NCBI RefSeq assembly: GCF_029623755.1
Contig: NZ_CP121106.1
Location: 2,980,352 to 3,044,351 of the forward strand
DNA from: Altererythrobacter sp. CAU 1644
GTDB taxonomy: Bacteria; Pseudomonadota; Alphaproteobacteria; Sphingomonadales; Sphingomonadaceae
Direction: 5' to 3'
Length of the DNA stretch: 64,000 bases
Below the pieces are notes generated by a model. The model saw only the letters and a program-made list of their open reading frames with translations. It ran no database searches and was not told the DNA's origin. Below are positions 8,733 to 18,526 of the stretch, piece after piece. Positions within the stretch are counted from its first letter, which is position 1; each line of letters starts with the position of its first letter. A program made the translations under genes and the position numbers.

Positions 8733-9633
8733 CTGGAAACTCACTGCTTTCGGCCCGAAACCGCTTATCCGCGACGCGTTGGTCGCCCAAGAGGACGTGC
8801 TCGACTGGGATCCGGACATCGTCCTGACGGGATTCGAGCTTTCCGACGACCGCCCCGATGACTGGCGTCTCGATGCCTATCTGCCGCGCGAACCCACCGC
8901 GCGGGACCGTGCGGAAATCAAGGCGCTTTTCGCCAGCAAGGCCCCTCGCTTCACTGCCGAGAAGCTGCCCGACGAGGATTGGGTGACGCTGAGCCAGGAG
9001 GGCATCGAACCCATCCGCGCGGGACGGTTCAACGTCCATACGCCTGAGTTCGAGCCCGAGGCGGTGCCGGGCGTGGTCAATTTCGCCATCCCCGCCAGCC
9101 AGGCCTTCGGCACCGGCCAGCATGCGACCACCGCTGGTTGCCTCGCGCTGCTGGACGCGATGAAACAGGGCGGCGTGGTGGCGCGCAATGTCGCCGATAT
9201 CGGTACCGGAACCGGACTGCTCGCCTTCGCCGCGCTCGAACTGTGGCCGAGCGCGCTGGCGACGGCCTCGGATATCGATCCCGTCTGCGCGCAGGTAGTA
9301 GAAGACAATGCGGCGCTAAACGGCGTGGCGTTGGGCGCACGTCCGGGCGCGGTGACTATGGTGATCGCCGACGGCATGTCCGATCCGCTGCTACAGGCGC
9401 GCGGCCCCTATGACCTGTTCATCGCCAATATCCTCGCCGGCCCCCTGGTTGAACTGGCCGAGGAATTCGGTGACGCGGTTGCTCCGGGCGGCAATTTGCT
9501 GCTGGCCGGGTTGCTCGAAACGCAGGAGCCGCGCGTCCGGCGGGCCTACAGGGCGCGGGGCTTCCGGCTCGCAGCGCGTCTGGTCAATGGCGACTGGTCG
9601 ATCCTGTGGCTGAGGAAGAGGCGGGGTCGCTGA
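8722..9633 (+). CDS. prmA: Ribosomal protein L11 methyltransferase
   Basis: The 303-aa class I SAM methyltransferase modifies ribosomal protein L11. It has an N-terminal substrate-recognition domain (~1-110), then PASQAFGTGQHATT, ADIGTGTGLLAFAAL (SAM motif I), ASDIDPV, and the active-site motif IANILAGPLVEL. GTG at 8722 is the start, in an 11-bp overlap with the beta-lactamase gene. The 3' end overlaps the next gene by 28 bp, so four genes from 7139 appear to form one coupled transcript. Confidence 0.92.
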   Translation: MPSSWKLTAFGPKPLIRDALVAQEDVLDWDPDIVLTGFELSDDRPDDWRLDAYLPREPTARDRAEIKALFASKAPRFTAEKLPDEDWVTLSQEGIEPIRAGRFNVHTPEFEPEAVPGVVNFAIPASQAFGTGQHATTAGCLALLDAMKQGGVVARNVADIGTGTGLLAFAALELWPSALATASDIDPVCAQVVEDNAALNGVALGARPGAVTMVIADGMSDPLLQARGPYDLFIANILAGPLVELAEEFGDAVAPGGNLLLAGLLETQEPRVRRAYRARGFRLAARLVNGDWSILWLRKRRGR

Positions 9634-10301
9634 TCTGGGCGAAGCGCCTCGTTCTCCTGCCGCTCGCGGCGCTCGTCGCGCTGGCCGCCCTGTTCTTCCT
9701 TTCGGCATGGATCGGTTCATCGATCCCGCGCAATGGCGACTGGCAAGAGCCCGCTGACGGAATCGAGATCATGGTCGGGACGAACGGCGTGCACACGGAA
9801 CTTGTCTTGCCGATCGTCACCCCGGTGAAAGACTGGCGCGCGGATTTCCCCACCTCCGACATTCCCGCAGCCTACCGCCCCTACACGCATGTCGCGGTAA
9901 GCTGGGGCGAGCGCGAAGTGTTTCTGAACACGCCGACCTGGGCCGATCTCACCCTGTCGACGGCGCTCGGAGCGGCAACTGGCGGCGACAGCCTGCTGCA
10001 TGTGGCGCATTACGTCCGGCCCGCTCCCAGCGATGACTTTCGTCCGCTGCGGTTGACCGAAGCCCAGTATGCCAGATTAGTGGCGGAGATCGAACACGCC
10101 ATCCTCGCTCCGGCAGCGCGCAAGACATATCCCGGCTATGCCGAATGGGACGTGTTCTACGACGCGCCGGGGACCTATCACCTCGGAAAAACCTGCAACC
10201 AATGGACTAGCGACACACTCGCCGCAGCGGGCGTCAAGACCGGGTGGTGGACGCCGATGACCGGCGGGGTAATGAAATGGGTGCCTGCTCCGTCGAGCTA
10301 G
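9606..10301 (+). CDS. DUF2459/TIGR02117 family membrane-anchored protein
   Basis: The 231-aa protein has one N-terminal membrane segment (RLVLLPLAALVALAALFFLSAWIG) and a periplasmic domain with VGTNGVHTELVLPI, SWGEREVFLNTPTWADL and LGKTCNQWTSDTLAAAG. These are hallmarks of DUF2459 (TIGR02117, a family often seen near urease genes). The conserved His, Cys and Asn suggest a papain-like fold, but no function is established. The start is GTG inside prmA. It converges with the CinA-like gene with a 4-bp overlap. Confidence 0.82.
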   Translation: MAEEEAGSLIWAKRLVLLPLAALVALAALFFLSAWIGSSIPRNGDWQEPADGIEIMVGTNGVHTELVLPIVTPVKDWRADFPTSDIPAAYRPYTHVAVSWGEREVFLNTPTWADLTLSTALGAATGGDSLLHVAHYVRPAPSDDFRPLRLTEAQYARLVAEIEHAILAPAARKTYPGYAEWDVFYDAPGTYHLGKTCNQWTSDTLAAAGVKTGWWTPMTGGVMKWVPAPSS

Positions 10302-10789
10302 GTCGACAGTGCGTCTTCAAGCGTCTGCAAGGCTGCGCAAGTGAAGGCCTTCATGTTGGCGATACGGTCATCGCTGCCAGTCTCGGTCACGCAGACGAAC
10401 TCGAACCCGTCCGGCCCGACGACTGCCGCACAACTACTGCCGGCGGGGGCCCCGCTAGGGTGCGTCGATCCGCCAACCGATCCGCTCTCGGCAATGCCCC
10501 ATTCTGCCCCGAAGTTGTCGCGGATCGCGCGTGCCTGCAGCAGCGCGTAGTCCTCGCTCGCGCCCCGCATGCCTTTGTAGGCTTCGCGCGGCAGGTCGAA
10601 GAGGACGTCGCGGGCGCGGAAGGAATAGACGACCCCGCCCCCGACGAAGAAATCGAGCGCGCCCGGCACGGTAAGCAATGAAGCGGCGATCATGCCGCCG
10701 GTCGCCCCGTCCGCAACGGCGATCTTCTCACCGCGTTCGCGCAAGAGGGTTGCGATGCGAATAGCTTGGGGGTGAAGCTCGGCGAGCAC
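10298..10789 (-). CDS. CinA C-terminal-like (NMN amidohydrolase family) protein lacking the signature Ser
   Basis: The 163-aa protein has the CinA C-terminal/PncC fold: TGGMIAASLLTVPGALDFFVGGGVVYS, then the GAEWGIAESGSVGG segment. PncC enzymes deamidate nicotinamide mononucleotide through a Ser in an ESCTGG motif. Here that motif reads DGATGG (residues ~27-32), so the Ser position is Gly. It may be a divergent or inactive member. GTG start one base after the ligA stop, so it is probably co-transcribed with ligA. Confidence 0.75.
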   Translation of the reverse strand: MLAELHPQAIRIATLLRERGEKIAVADGATGGMIAASLLTVPGALDFFVGGGVVYSFRARDVLFDLPREAYKGMRGASEDYALLQARAIRDNFGAEWGIAESGSVGGSTHPSGAPAGSSCAAVVGPDGFEFVCVTETGSDDRIANMKAFTCAALQTLEDALST

Positions 10790-10790
10790 C

Positions 10791-13450
<2,660 letters not shown>

Positions 13451-13454
<4 letters not shown>

Positions 13455-13990
13455 GAAATCACACCATTGCCGGTGCGCTCGGCCAACCATTTGCCGTCGA
13501 CCCGGCGCAGCCGATATTCCCATGCTTCCGCGTCGAGATTGGCGGTAACCCAACCGCCCCAGGCAAGGCAATCGTCCTTTGCTTGGCAGGTGATGCGTCG
13601 GACCGAGTAGATCACCGCACGCTCGCCGGTGATTGCGTCTACGACCATGGCGTCGTCTTTCCACACGCAGCGTGCGAATGGCGCGAGCTCAGGGTAGCGT
13701 TCGATCAGCGCCAACGCCACTTCCTCGGGCAAAGCTTCGGTCCGTGCGTTGTCGTTGACGATGGTCGCGCATGTTGTCGCATAGCGGTCGGGATTGGCGA
13801 ACTGCTCGTCGAGCAGGTTCTGTAACAAAGCCATGCCCGGGGTATCGGGCAGTTCCGTGGTGTAGCTGCCGACGGACGGGAGTTCCGTTTCCAGCGGCGG
13901 ATCGGCCACGGGCTCAGTGGTCGACGGGGCCACGCACGCCCCGAGGGAAGTGGCGGCCAAAATCAGCGGGAGGTTGGATCGAAAGGGCAT
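13451..13990 (-). CDS. Hypothetical lipoprotein
   Basis: The 179-aa protein begins MPFRSNLPLILAATSLGAC, a lipoprotein signal with lipidated Cys ~19. A Pro/Thr/Glu-rich linker (SVGSYTTELPDTPG) and a globular domain with paired cysteines (TTCATIV, FARCVW, RITCQAKDDCLAWGG) follow, suggesting disulfides in the periplasm. The end (EYRLRRVDGKWLAERTG) looks like an NTF2/DUF-type beta strand pair. No family is recognised. The start at 13990 is chosen because it begins the signal; the longer frame adds 20 residues that break it. Confidence 0.7.
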
Positions 13991-14098
13991 CGCGCAGGAT
14001 AAACGCGAATGGCGTCCTAAGGTGCCGAAGAATCGAAGATTGTGCGCCATTGCTCGACGCCCCGAAACTCCGGGCGCCTCGCGAGTAGCCAGCTCGAA

Positions 14099-14707
14099 TC
14101 AATAGCCCATAAGGCTCAGAACTTCCTTGCGGCTACGCTGATCCTCGAGGAATACGCCCATCATCTGGCTCGTCACCATGCTCACACCTGGCGTGCGTAC
14201 GCCGCGCGCGGTCATGCAGGCATGCGACGCGTCGATGACCACCGCTACGCCTTTTGGCTCGAGATGATCCCAGATGCACTGCGCAACCTCGGCGGTCAGG
14301 CGCTCCTGGATCTGCAACCGCCGCGCAAAGCCATGCAGCACGCGCGCGAGCTTCGAAATCCCGACGACATGATCCTTAGGCAAATATGCGATCGCCGCCT
14401 TGCCGATGATCGGAGCCATGTGGTGTTCGCAATGCGACTGGAAGGGTATGTCCTTGAGCAGCACGATCTCGTCATAGCCGCCGACTTCCTCGAAAATGCG
14501 CGAGAGATGGATCGCAGGATCTTCCTCATACCCGACGCAATATTCCTTCCACGCCCGCGCTACGCGCGCCGGCGTATCGAGAAGGCCTTCGCGACTTGGA
14601 TCGTCGCCGGCCCATTCGATCAGCGTGCGGATCGCGTCCTGCACATGCTCGGGTACGGGCGGTTTCCCGACCGGGTTGTCTTCGTCGGGCCCCACCAGGC
14701 TGCTCAT
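14099..14707 (-). CDS. folE: GTP cyclohydrolase I
   Basis: The 202-aa FolE converts GTP to dihydroneopterin triphosphate, the first step of folate synthesis. It contains DPSREGLLDTPARVARAW, FQSHCEHHMAPIIGKAAIAYLP (zinc Cys/His and active-site His), GISKLARVLHGFARRLQIQERLT, and the final zinc Cys in DASHACMTARGV. Length and motifs are standard. The start is four bases after the stop of the upstream phospholipase-D-like gene, so the two are probably co-transcribed. Confidence 0.96.
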   Translation of the reverse strand: MSSLVGPDEDNPVGKPPVPEHVQDAIRTLIEWAGDDPSREGLLDTPARVARAWKEYCVGYEEDPAIHLSRIFEEVGGYDEIVLLKDIPFQSHCEHHMAPIIGKAAIAYLPKDHVVGISKLARVLHGFARRLQIQERLTAEVAQCIWDHLEPKGVAVVIDASHACMTARGVRTPGVSMVTSQMMGVFLEDQRSRKEVLSLMGY

Positions 14708-14711
14708 GCGG

Positions 14712-16235
14712 TTATTTTCCTTTTAGCCGCTTCCGAATGCGTTCGAGGCGGCTTCCTTTGCGGAAAAGTCCGCCCTTTGCAAATGGCTCGAACAGCTCGT
14801 CGGGCGTTTCGGGATCGAGGAGCCCGGATTCGGCAATGGTCTCCTGAGCCGCATTGACCTCTTCGAGTTCGAAGCGGCGCAAGGTGCGCGAACGCTCGTT
14901 ACCGATGTTCTCGATCATGTTCGACATCGATCCGTAGCGCGAGATCAGGCCCGGCACTGCTTCCTCGTCCAGGCCGCAATGTTCGGCGAGCAGCGAATAG
15001 CGCACCCGTGCGATCTGCTCGGCAGCGTGTTCGTTCCCTGCCCGCCGTGCATCGATGAACACGTCGCATTCGCTGTCGAGGCCCAACGACCGATTGTTCA
15101 TGTTGGCCGAACCGATCCGCAGGATCTTGTCGTCGACGATCATGATCTTGGCGTGGACGTAGATCGGCGTCTCGCCGGTGAACGGCACATAGAGATTGAA
15201 CCGGTTGGCGGGATCGACCTCGCCCAGGGTCCGCACTAGCTCCCCTCGTGCATGGTCCATCGCCTGCTGTTCGAGCCAGCCATCGGCGTGCTCGGGGTGC
15301 ACGATCAGCACTTCGGGCGGGTTGGGTTCGCTCAGTCGCTTGCACAATGCATCGGCAATCCGACGCGAGGCGAAGTACTGGCTTTCCGCGTAAATGAAGT
15401 GTTCGCATTCGGCGATCTGCTTCTCGAACAGCTTCGCAATTTCCATCACTTCTTCGACATCGCCGAACGCGCCCCGCGTGCGCGCAATACCGATTTCGAC
15501 ATTCTCGAACTGCGCTTCAAGCTCATCGGGCCAAGCCGAATCTTCACAGCGTTCCACCGGCTTCAATTCGGGGCCGTCGGCCCTGCGCCAGCGTTCTTCC
15601 CCCAGGGCCCGCAATGATCGCGCGGCGTCTCCCTCGATCATCATGGTCGCATCGTGCCACGGGCCGTATTTGAGGCCTCGCGGACGCTTGCGGCGCGGCT
15701 CTACTTCCTTGTGCTCGCGCGTGTCCCACCGCTGGGTGGTCATGTCGATGCCGCCACAGACCGCGAGGTGATCGTCGATGATCACGATCTTCTGGTGGTG
15801 GCTCGCACCAACCGGATGCGACGTGTCGAACTCGAAATCGATCCGGCGGTGGGGCCACCAGCGCAGGAGGTCGAGCGTCATGGAACCACGCGTCAGGAAC
15901 TTGAGCACGCCATAGCCCCAGCGCAGGATCCTGACCTCAAGGTTCTTGTTATGGCGGGTAAGCCAGACGATGAAGCTGCCGAGCCGCGACGGATTCTCGC
16001 GCGAACGAAGCTTGTCCCACCACCGGCGGCCGAAATCGAGATGGATGCGAGTGTCGAAATCCCAGCCGATCAGCAGTGCGCGCTGCCTCGCCTTGCACAG
16101 CGCCTTCTGCATCAATCGGAAGTAGTCATCGGCATCGACAATGACCGAGGCACGCGTGGCCTTGGCATAGCGCCAGACGTGCGGCTCGGTCGACTTGTCG
16201 TCGTATTCGTCATCGACTGAAGTTTCTGTGCGCAA
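14712..16235 (-). CDS. Phospholipase D / cardiolipin synthase-like protein
   Basis: The 507-aa protein has two HKD motifs: HQKIVIIDD with GG-D downstream (~residue 150), and HAKIMIVDDKILRIGSANMNNRS (~residue 370). This is the two-motif layout of PLD-superfamily phosphatidyltransferases and phospholipases. No membrane segment precedes the first motif, unlike classical cardiolipin synthases, so it may be a cytoplasmic or peripheral PLD. The start is TTG at 16235 behind a G-rich ribosome-binding site (GGGGAGGGG); the next in-frame ATG would remove ~40 residues of the domain. Confidence 0.88.
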   Translation of the reverse strand: MRTETSVDDEYDDKSTEPHVWRYAKATRASVIVDADDYFRLMQKALCKARQRALLIGWDFDTRIHLDFGRRWWDKLRSRENPSRLGSFIVWLTRHNKNLEVRILRWGYGVLKFLTRGSMTLDLLRWWPHRRIDFEFDTSHPVGASHHQKIVIIDDHLAVCGGIDMTTQRWDTREHKEVEPRRKRPRGLKYGPWHDATMMIEGDAARSLRALGEERWRRADGPELKPVERCEDSAWPDELEAQFENVEIGIARTRGAFGDVEEVMEIAKLFEKQIAECEHFIYAESQYFASRRIADALCKRLSEPNPPEVLIVHPEHADGWLEQQAMDHARGELVRTLGEVDPANRFNLYVPFTGETPIYVHAKIMIVDDKILRIGSANMNNRSLGLDSECDVFIDARRAGNEHAAEQIARVRYSLLAEHCGLDEEAVPGLISRYGSMSNMIENIGNERSRTLRRFELEEVNAAQETIAESGLLDPETPDELFEPFAKGGLFRKGSRLERIRKRLKGK

Positions 16236-16258
16236 GGGCCCCTCCCCCGGACGCGAAG

Positions 16259-16750
16259 CTATTCCTTCGCGTCCTCCTTCTTCTCAGGCGTCACTTCGGC
16301 TTCTGCCTTCTCTTCCTGTTTGCGACGTTCGAACACCTTTTCCATATGTTCGGTGTCCTCGTCGGTCAGGTGCTCGGCGAAATCGGGGAAATGCTCGTCT
16401 TCTTCTTCCTCGATATGGTGCCGATAGCGGTGGTCGAATTCCTTGAACTTCTGCAGCCAGGCCCCCGACGACATGTCGGTCGCCGCAAGGTCGTTGAGCA
16501 TTTCGTCGATCTCATGATGCTCGGCCACGGAGTGCCGGGTCTCGTCGGTCGTCGGCGGCTTGCGCAGCATGGTTGAATAGAGCGCCTGCTCTTCCGCTGC
16601 GGCGTGGCCCTTCAGTTCCTTGGTCAGTTCGGTGAAGAGTCGATTGCGCTCTTCGCTGTCGCCGCTGGTCTCACCGATCTTGTCGAGCAGATCACGATGC
16701 TTGTCGTGATCCTGCTTGAGACGGTCGAAAATCTGGGTGTTGTCGGACAT
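16259..16750 (-). CDS. Hemerythrin-like (HHE) domain protein
   Basis: The 163-aa protein carries the HHE pattern: LKQDHDKHRDLLDKI, GHAAAEEQALY, AEHHEIDEMLNDL and HRYRHHIEEEEDEHFPDF. The His and Glu residues are spaced as in di-iron four-helix hemerythrins, which bind O2, NO or iron. The C-terminus is a charged Lys/Glu-rich tail (~residues 135-163). Good ribosome-binding site (AGGAG) before ATG 16750. It is divergent from the zincin-like gene and lies 23 bp upstream of the PLD-like gene. Confidence 0.87.
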   Translation of the reverse strand: MSDNTQIFDRLKQDHDKHRDLLDKIGETSGDSEERNRLFTELTKELKGHAAAEEQALYSTMLRKPPTTDETRHSVAEHHEIDEMLNDLAATDMSSGAWLQKFKEFDHRYRHHIEEEEDEHFPDFAEHLTDEDTEHMEKVFERRKQEEKAEAEVTPEKKEDAKE

Positions 16751-16850
16751 GGGGGATCATTCTCCTGAAAGCTCTTTCATATCCAACAGTTGGCAGGTCC
16801 CGCGGTTCCATAATCTTGGCGCAGCCCGTCGCAGTTCCCATATGACCTGC

Positions 16851-17252
16851 ATGAGAGGCAACTTTAACCCACCCTCGCGCGAAACCTTCGAGGCCCTCGC
16901 GCAGGCTGCGCTCGACGGCATGCCCGTGGAATTCCGTCAGCAGCTCGGCGACATCGTCACCAAAGTGGAAGAGTTTGCGACCCGCGAGCAGCTCGAATCC
17001 GTCGGCCTGTCTGACAAGTGGGAACTGAGCGGACTTTACGAGGGGCGACCGCTGCCGGACCAGTCGATCTGGGAATCGGGCACCCTGCCTCCCGCGATCT
17101 ACCTTTTTCGTCAGCCGCTCCTCGCCGAGATGCGCCAATCCGGAGTCGGACTGGAAGAACTCGTTCGCCATGTCGTGGTGCACGAAGCCGGTCATCATTT
17201 CGGTTTCTCCGACGATGACATGCACGCGCTCGAGGACCAGGCAGACGACTGA
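16851..17252 (+). CDS. Zincin-like metallopeptidase (PF06262 family)
   Basis: The 133-aa protein is a minimal single-domain zincin: HVVVHEAGHHFGFSDDDMHALE gives HEAGH plus a downstream His/Asp. An LPPAIYLFRQPLLAEM strand precedes it, as in the PF06262 'possible zinc metallopeptidase' family. No signal peptide, so cytoplasmic. The start is either ATG 16851 (MRGNFNPPSRETFE) or ATG 16842. The frame open to 16716 runs into the divergent hemerythrin gene and is rejected. Confidence 0.82.
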   Translation: MRGNFNPPSRETFEALAQAALDGMPVEFRQQLGDIVTKVEEFATREQLESVGLSDKWELSGLYEGRPLPDQSIWESGTLPPAIYLFRQPLLAEMRQSGVGLEELVRHVVVHEAGHHFGFSDDDMHALEDQADD

Positions 17253-17270
17253 AGAGGTCGACACCTCAAC

Positions 17271-17300
17271 AAATAAAGGGCCGGCCCGATGGGCCAGCCC
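17271..17300 (-). terminator. Rho-independent terminator of tRNA-Arg
   Basis: On the minus strand a 10-bp GC stem (GGGCTGGCCC / GGGCCGGCCC, loop ATC) begins seven bases past the tRNA CCA end and is followed by TTTATTTG. The position and T-rich tail fit intrinsic termination of the tRNA transcript. Confidence 0.8.
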
Positions 17301-17306
17301 CTTACT

Positions 17307-17383
17307 TGGCGCGCCAGGAAGGATTCGAACCTCCGACCGCCTGATTCGTAGTCAGGTACTCTATCCAGCTGAGCTACTGGCGC
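17307..17383 (-). tRNA. tRNA-Arg (anticodon ACG)
   Basis: The minus strand folds as a 77-nt cloverleaf with encoded CCA. The acceptor stem is GCGCCAG/CTGGCGC; the D arm is GCTC..GAG. The anticodon arm is CCTGA-CTACGAA-TCAGG, giving anticodon ACG, and the T arm is GGAGG-TTCGAAT-CCTTC with the invariant TTCGA. The ACG anticodon reads CGN Arg codons after A34-to-inosine editing. A terminator follows directly. Confidence 0.97.
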
Positions 17384-17429
17384 GCGGTGAGGGGCGGCAC
17401 ATAGGCAGGCTTGTCCTGCTTGGCAATCC

Positions 17430-17852
17430 CTATCGCGCCTCTTTTTCGAACAAACGGTCGGCAAGCGCGATGTCAAGCGGCGGCTTGTCGAGCGCGGCAA
17501 TCTCTTGCGGAGTGAACCAGCCGATCTCGCCGCCCTCCAGTGCAGCCGGAATTCCTGCCCAAACAGCAATTCTGTAAAGCAGGATGACAATCGGATTCTC
17601 GGCAACCTGACTGCATTCATGCGCAAAACGTGACGGCACCAGGTCGTCGGCCTCGATCGAAATTCCCAGCTCCTCCTCCAGCTCGCGAATTAGCGCAAAG
17701 GGCGGATTTTCGCCGTTTTCGACCTTGCCACCGGGGAATTCCCACAGCCCGCCGTGATGCTTGTGAAACGGTCGGCGGTGCATCAGCCAACGTCCATCGC
17801 CATCGTTCAGGGCGCCCGCGACCACCAGCCGCCATGTCGGGATATTTTTCAA
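17430..17852 (-). CDS. mutT: Nudix hydrolase, MutT-like (8-oxo-dGTP diphosphatase)
   Basis: The ~140-aa product has the complete Nudix box GGKVENGENPPFALIRELEEELGI (G-x5-E-x7-RELxEELGI) near residues 35-57, preceded by WRLVVAGALNDGDGRWLMHRRP. That arrangement is typical of MutT, which removes 8-oxo-dGTP; other nucleotide substrates are possible. Start is uncertain: TTG at 17852 (MKNIPTWRL..) has AAAGGG upstream. The frame open to 18113 overlaps the divergent Flp pilin gene and is not credible. Confidence 0.82.
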   Translation of the reverse strand: MKNIPTWRLVVAGALNDGDGRWLMHRRPFHKHHGGLWEFPGGKVENGENPPFALIRELEEELGISIEADDLVPSRFAHECSQVAENPIVILLYRIAVWAGIPAALEGGEIGWFTPQEIAALDKPPLDIALADRLFEKEAR

Positions 17853-17933
17853 GTCACGCAGCCCTTTCAACCAAATCTTAACCCGTTCGCCGGAAAATCC
17901 GAAGCTGTCAGGAACGTATAAACGGGTGTTTCC

Positions 17934-18128
17934 ATGATTTTGATGAGCTTTCTGAAACGTATCGGAAACGACAAATCGGGCGCCACCGCGGTCGAATACG
18001 GCCTGATCGCGAGCTTGGTCGTGATCGCCTCCATCGGTGCACTTGAAAGCGTAGCCGACGAGAACACCGGTCTTTGGGCGGTGGTCACCAACAAGGTCAC
18101 AACCTCGATGCAAGACCAGACTTCGTAA
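17934..18128 (+). CDS. Flp-type IVb pilin subunit
   Basis: The 64-aa prepilin has a short positive leader (FLKRIGNDKSG) ending in Gly. Cleavage then gives ATAVEYGLIASLVVIASIGAL, with Glu at +5 and Tyr at +6, the Flp signature. Flp subunits are processed by a TadV/CpaA prepilin peptidase and assemble into adhesive pili through the Tad machinery, none of which is in this window. The start is ATG 17934 or 17943. A paralogue follows 118 bp downstream. Confidence 0.88.
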   Translation: MILMSFLKRIGNDKSGATAVEYGLIASLVVIASIGALESVADENTGLWAVVTNKVTTSMQDQTS

Positions 18129-18246
18129 GGTTTTTGAAAGGTCCGCAATTAGGAATTTCTCAAGGCCTACGAATTATCGAGGAAATTGTCTGTTCGGGTT
18201 TTCACGGGCGGGCACGGGTACCGAAGACTGAACCAGGAGACTACAC

Positions 18247-18426
18247 ATGAAGTTCATCAACAAGCTGCTCCGTGACGAGCAGGGCGCGACCGCCATCGAA
18301 TACGGTCTGATTGCTGCGCTGATCGCCGTTGCTGCGATCACTGCCATGCAGAGCCTCGGTAACGAGCTGCAGACGACCTTCTCGACCGTTTCGACCAAGC
18401 TGAGCGAGTCGAACACCGTTTCGTAA
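18247..18426 (+). CDS. Flp-type IVb pilin subunit (second copy)
   Basis: A 59-aa prepilin: MKFINKLLRDEQG, then ATAIEYGLIAALIAVAAITAMQSLGNEL, with the +5 Glu/+6 Tyr pair. It has a good ribosome-binding site (CAGGAGAC) before ATG 18247 and an intrinsic terminator just after the stop. It shares the EYGLIA core with the upstream copy but differs in the C-terminal half, so the pair is an older duplication with possible major/minor subunit roles. Confidence 0.9.
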   Translation: MKFINKLLRDEQGATAIEYGLIAALIAVAAITAMQSLGNELQTTFSTVSTKLSESNTVS

Positions 18427-18451
18427 GAAACGCGTCAGTCGTAAAAGGAGA

Positions 18452-18479
18452 ACGGCGGGGCCCAGCCCCGCCGTTTTTC
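18452..18479 (+). terminator. Rho-independent terminator after the Flp pilins
   Basis: A 9-bp stem, ACGGCGGGG paired with CCCCGCCGT around a CCCAG loop, is followed by TTTTTCG. It begins 26 bp past the stop of the second pilin. Strong and directly visible. Confidence 0.9.
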
Positions 18480-18526
18480 GTTTGGGCGCTCCAGATCGGA
18501 GCGCCTGAATTGTCAGGGCAGGTGGA

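Noticed and set aside
17307..17383. Genomic island inserted at tRNA-Arg
   Set aside because: No direct repeat of the tRNA 3' end, no integrase, and flanking genes are ordinary chromosomal genes.
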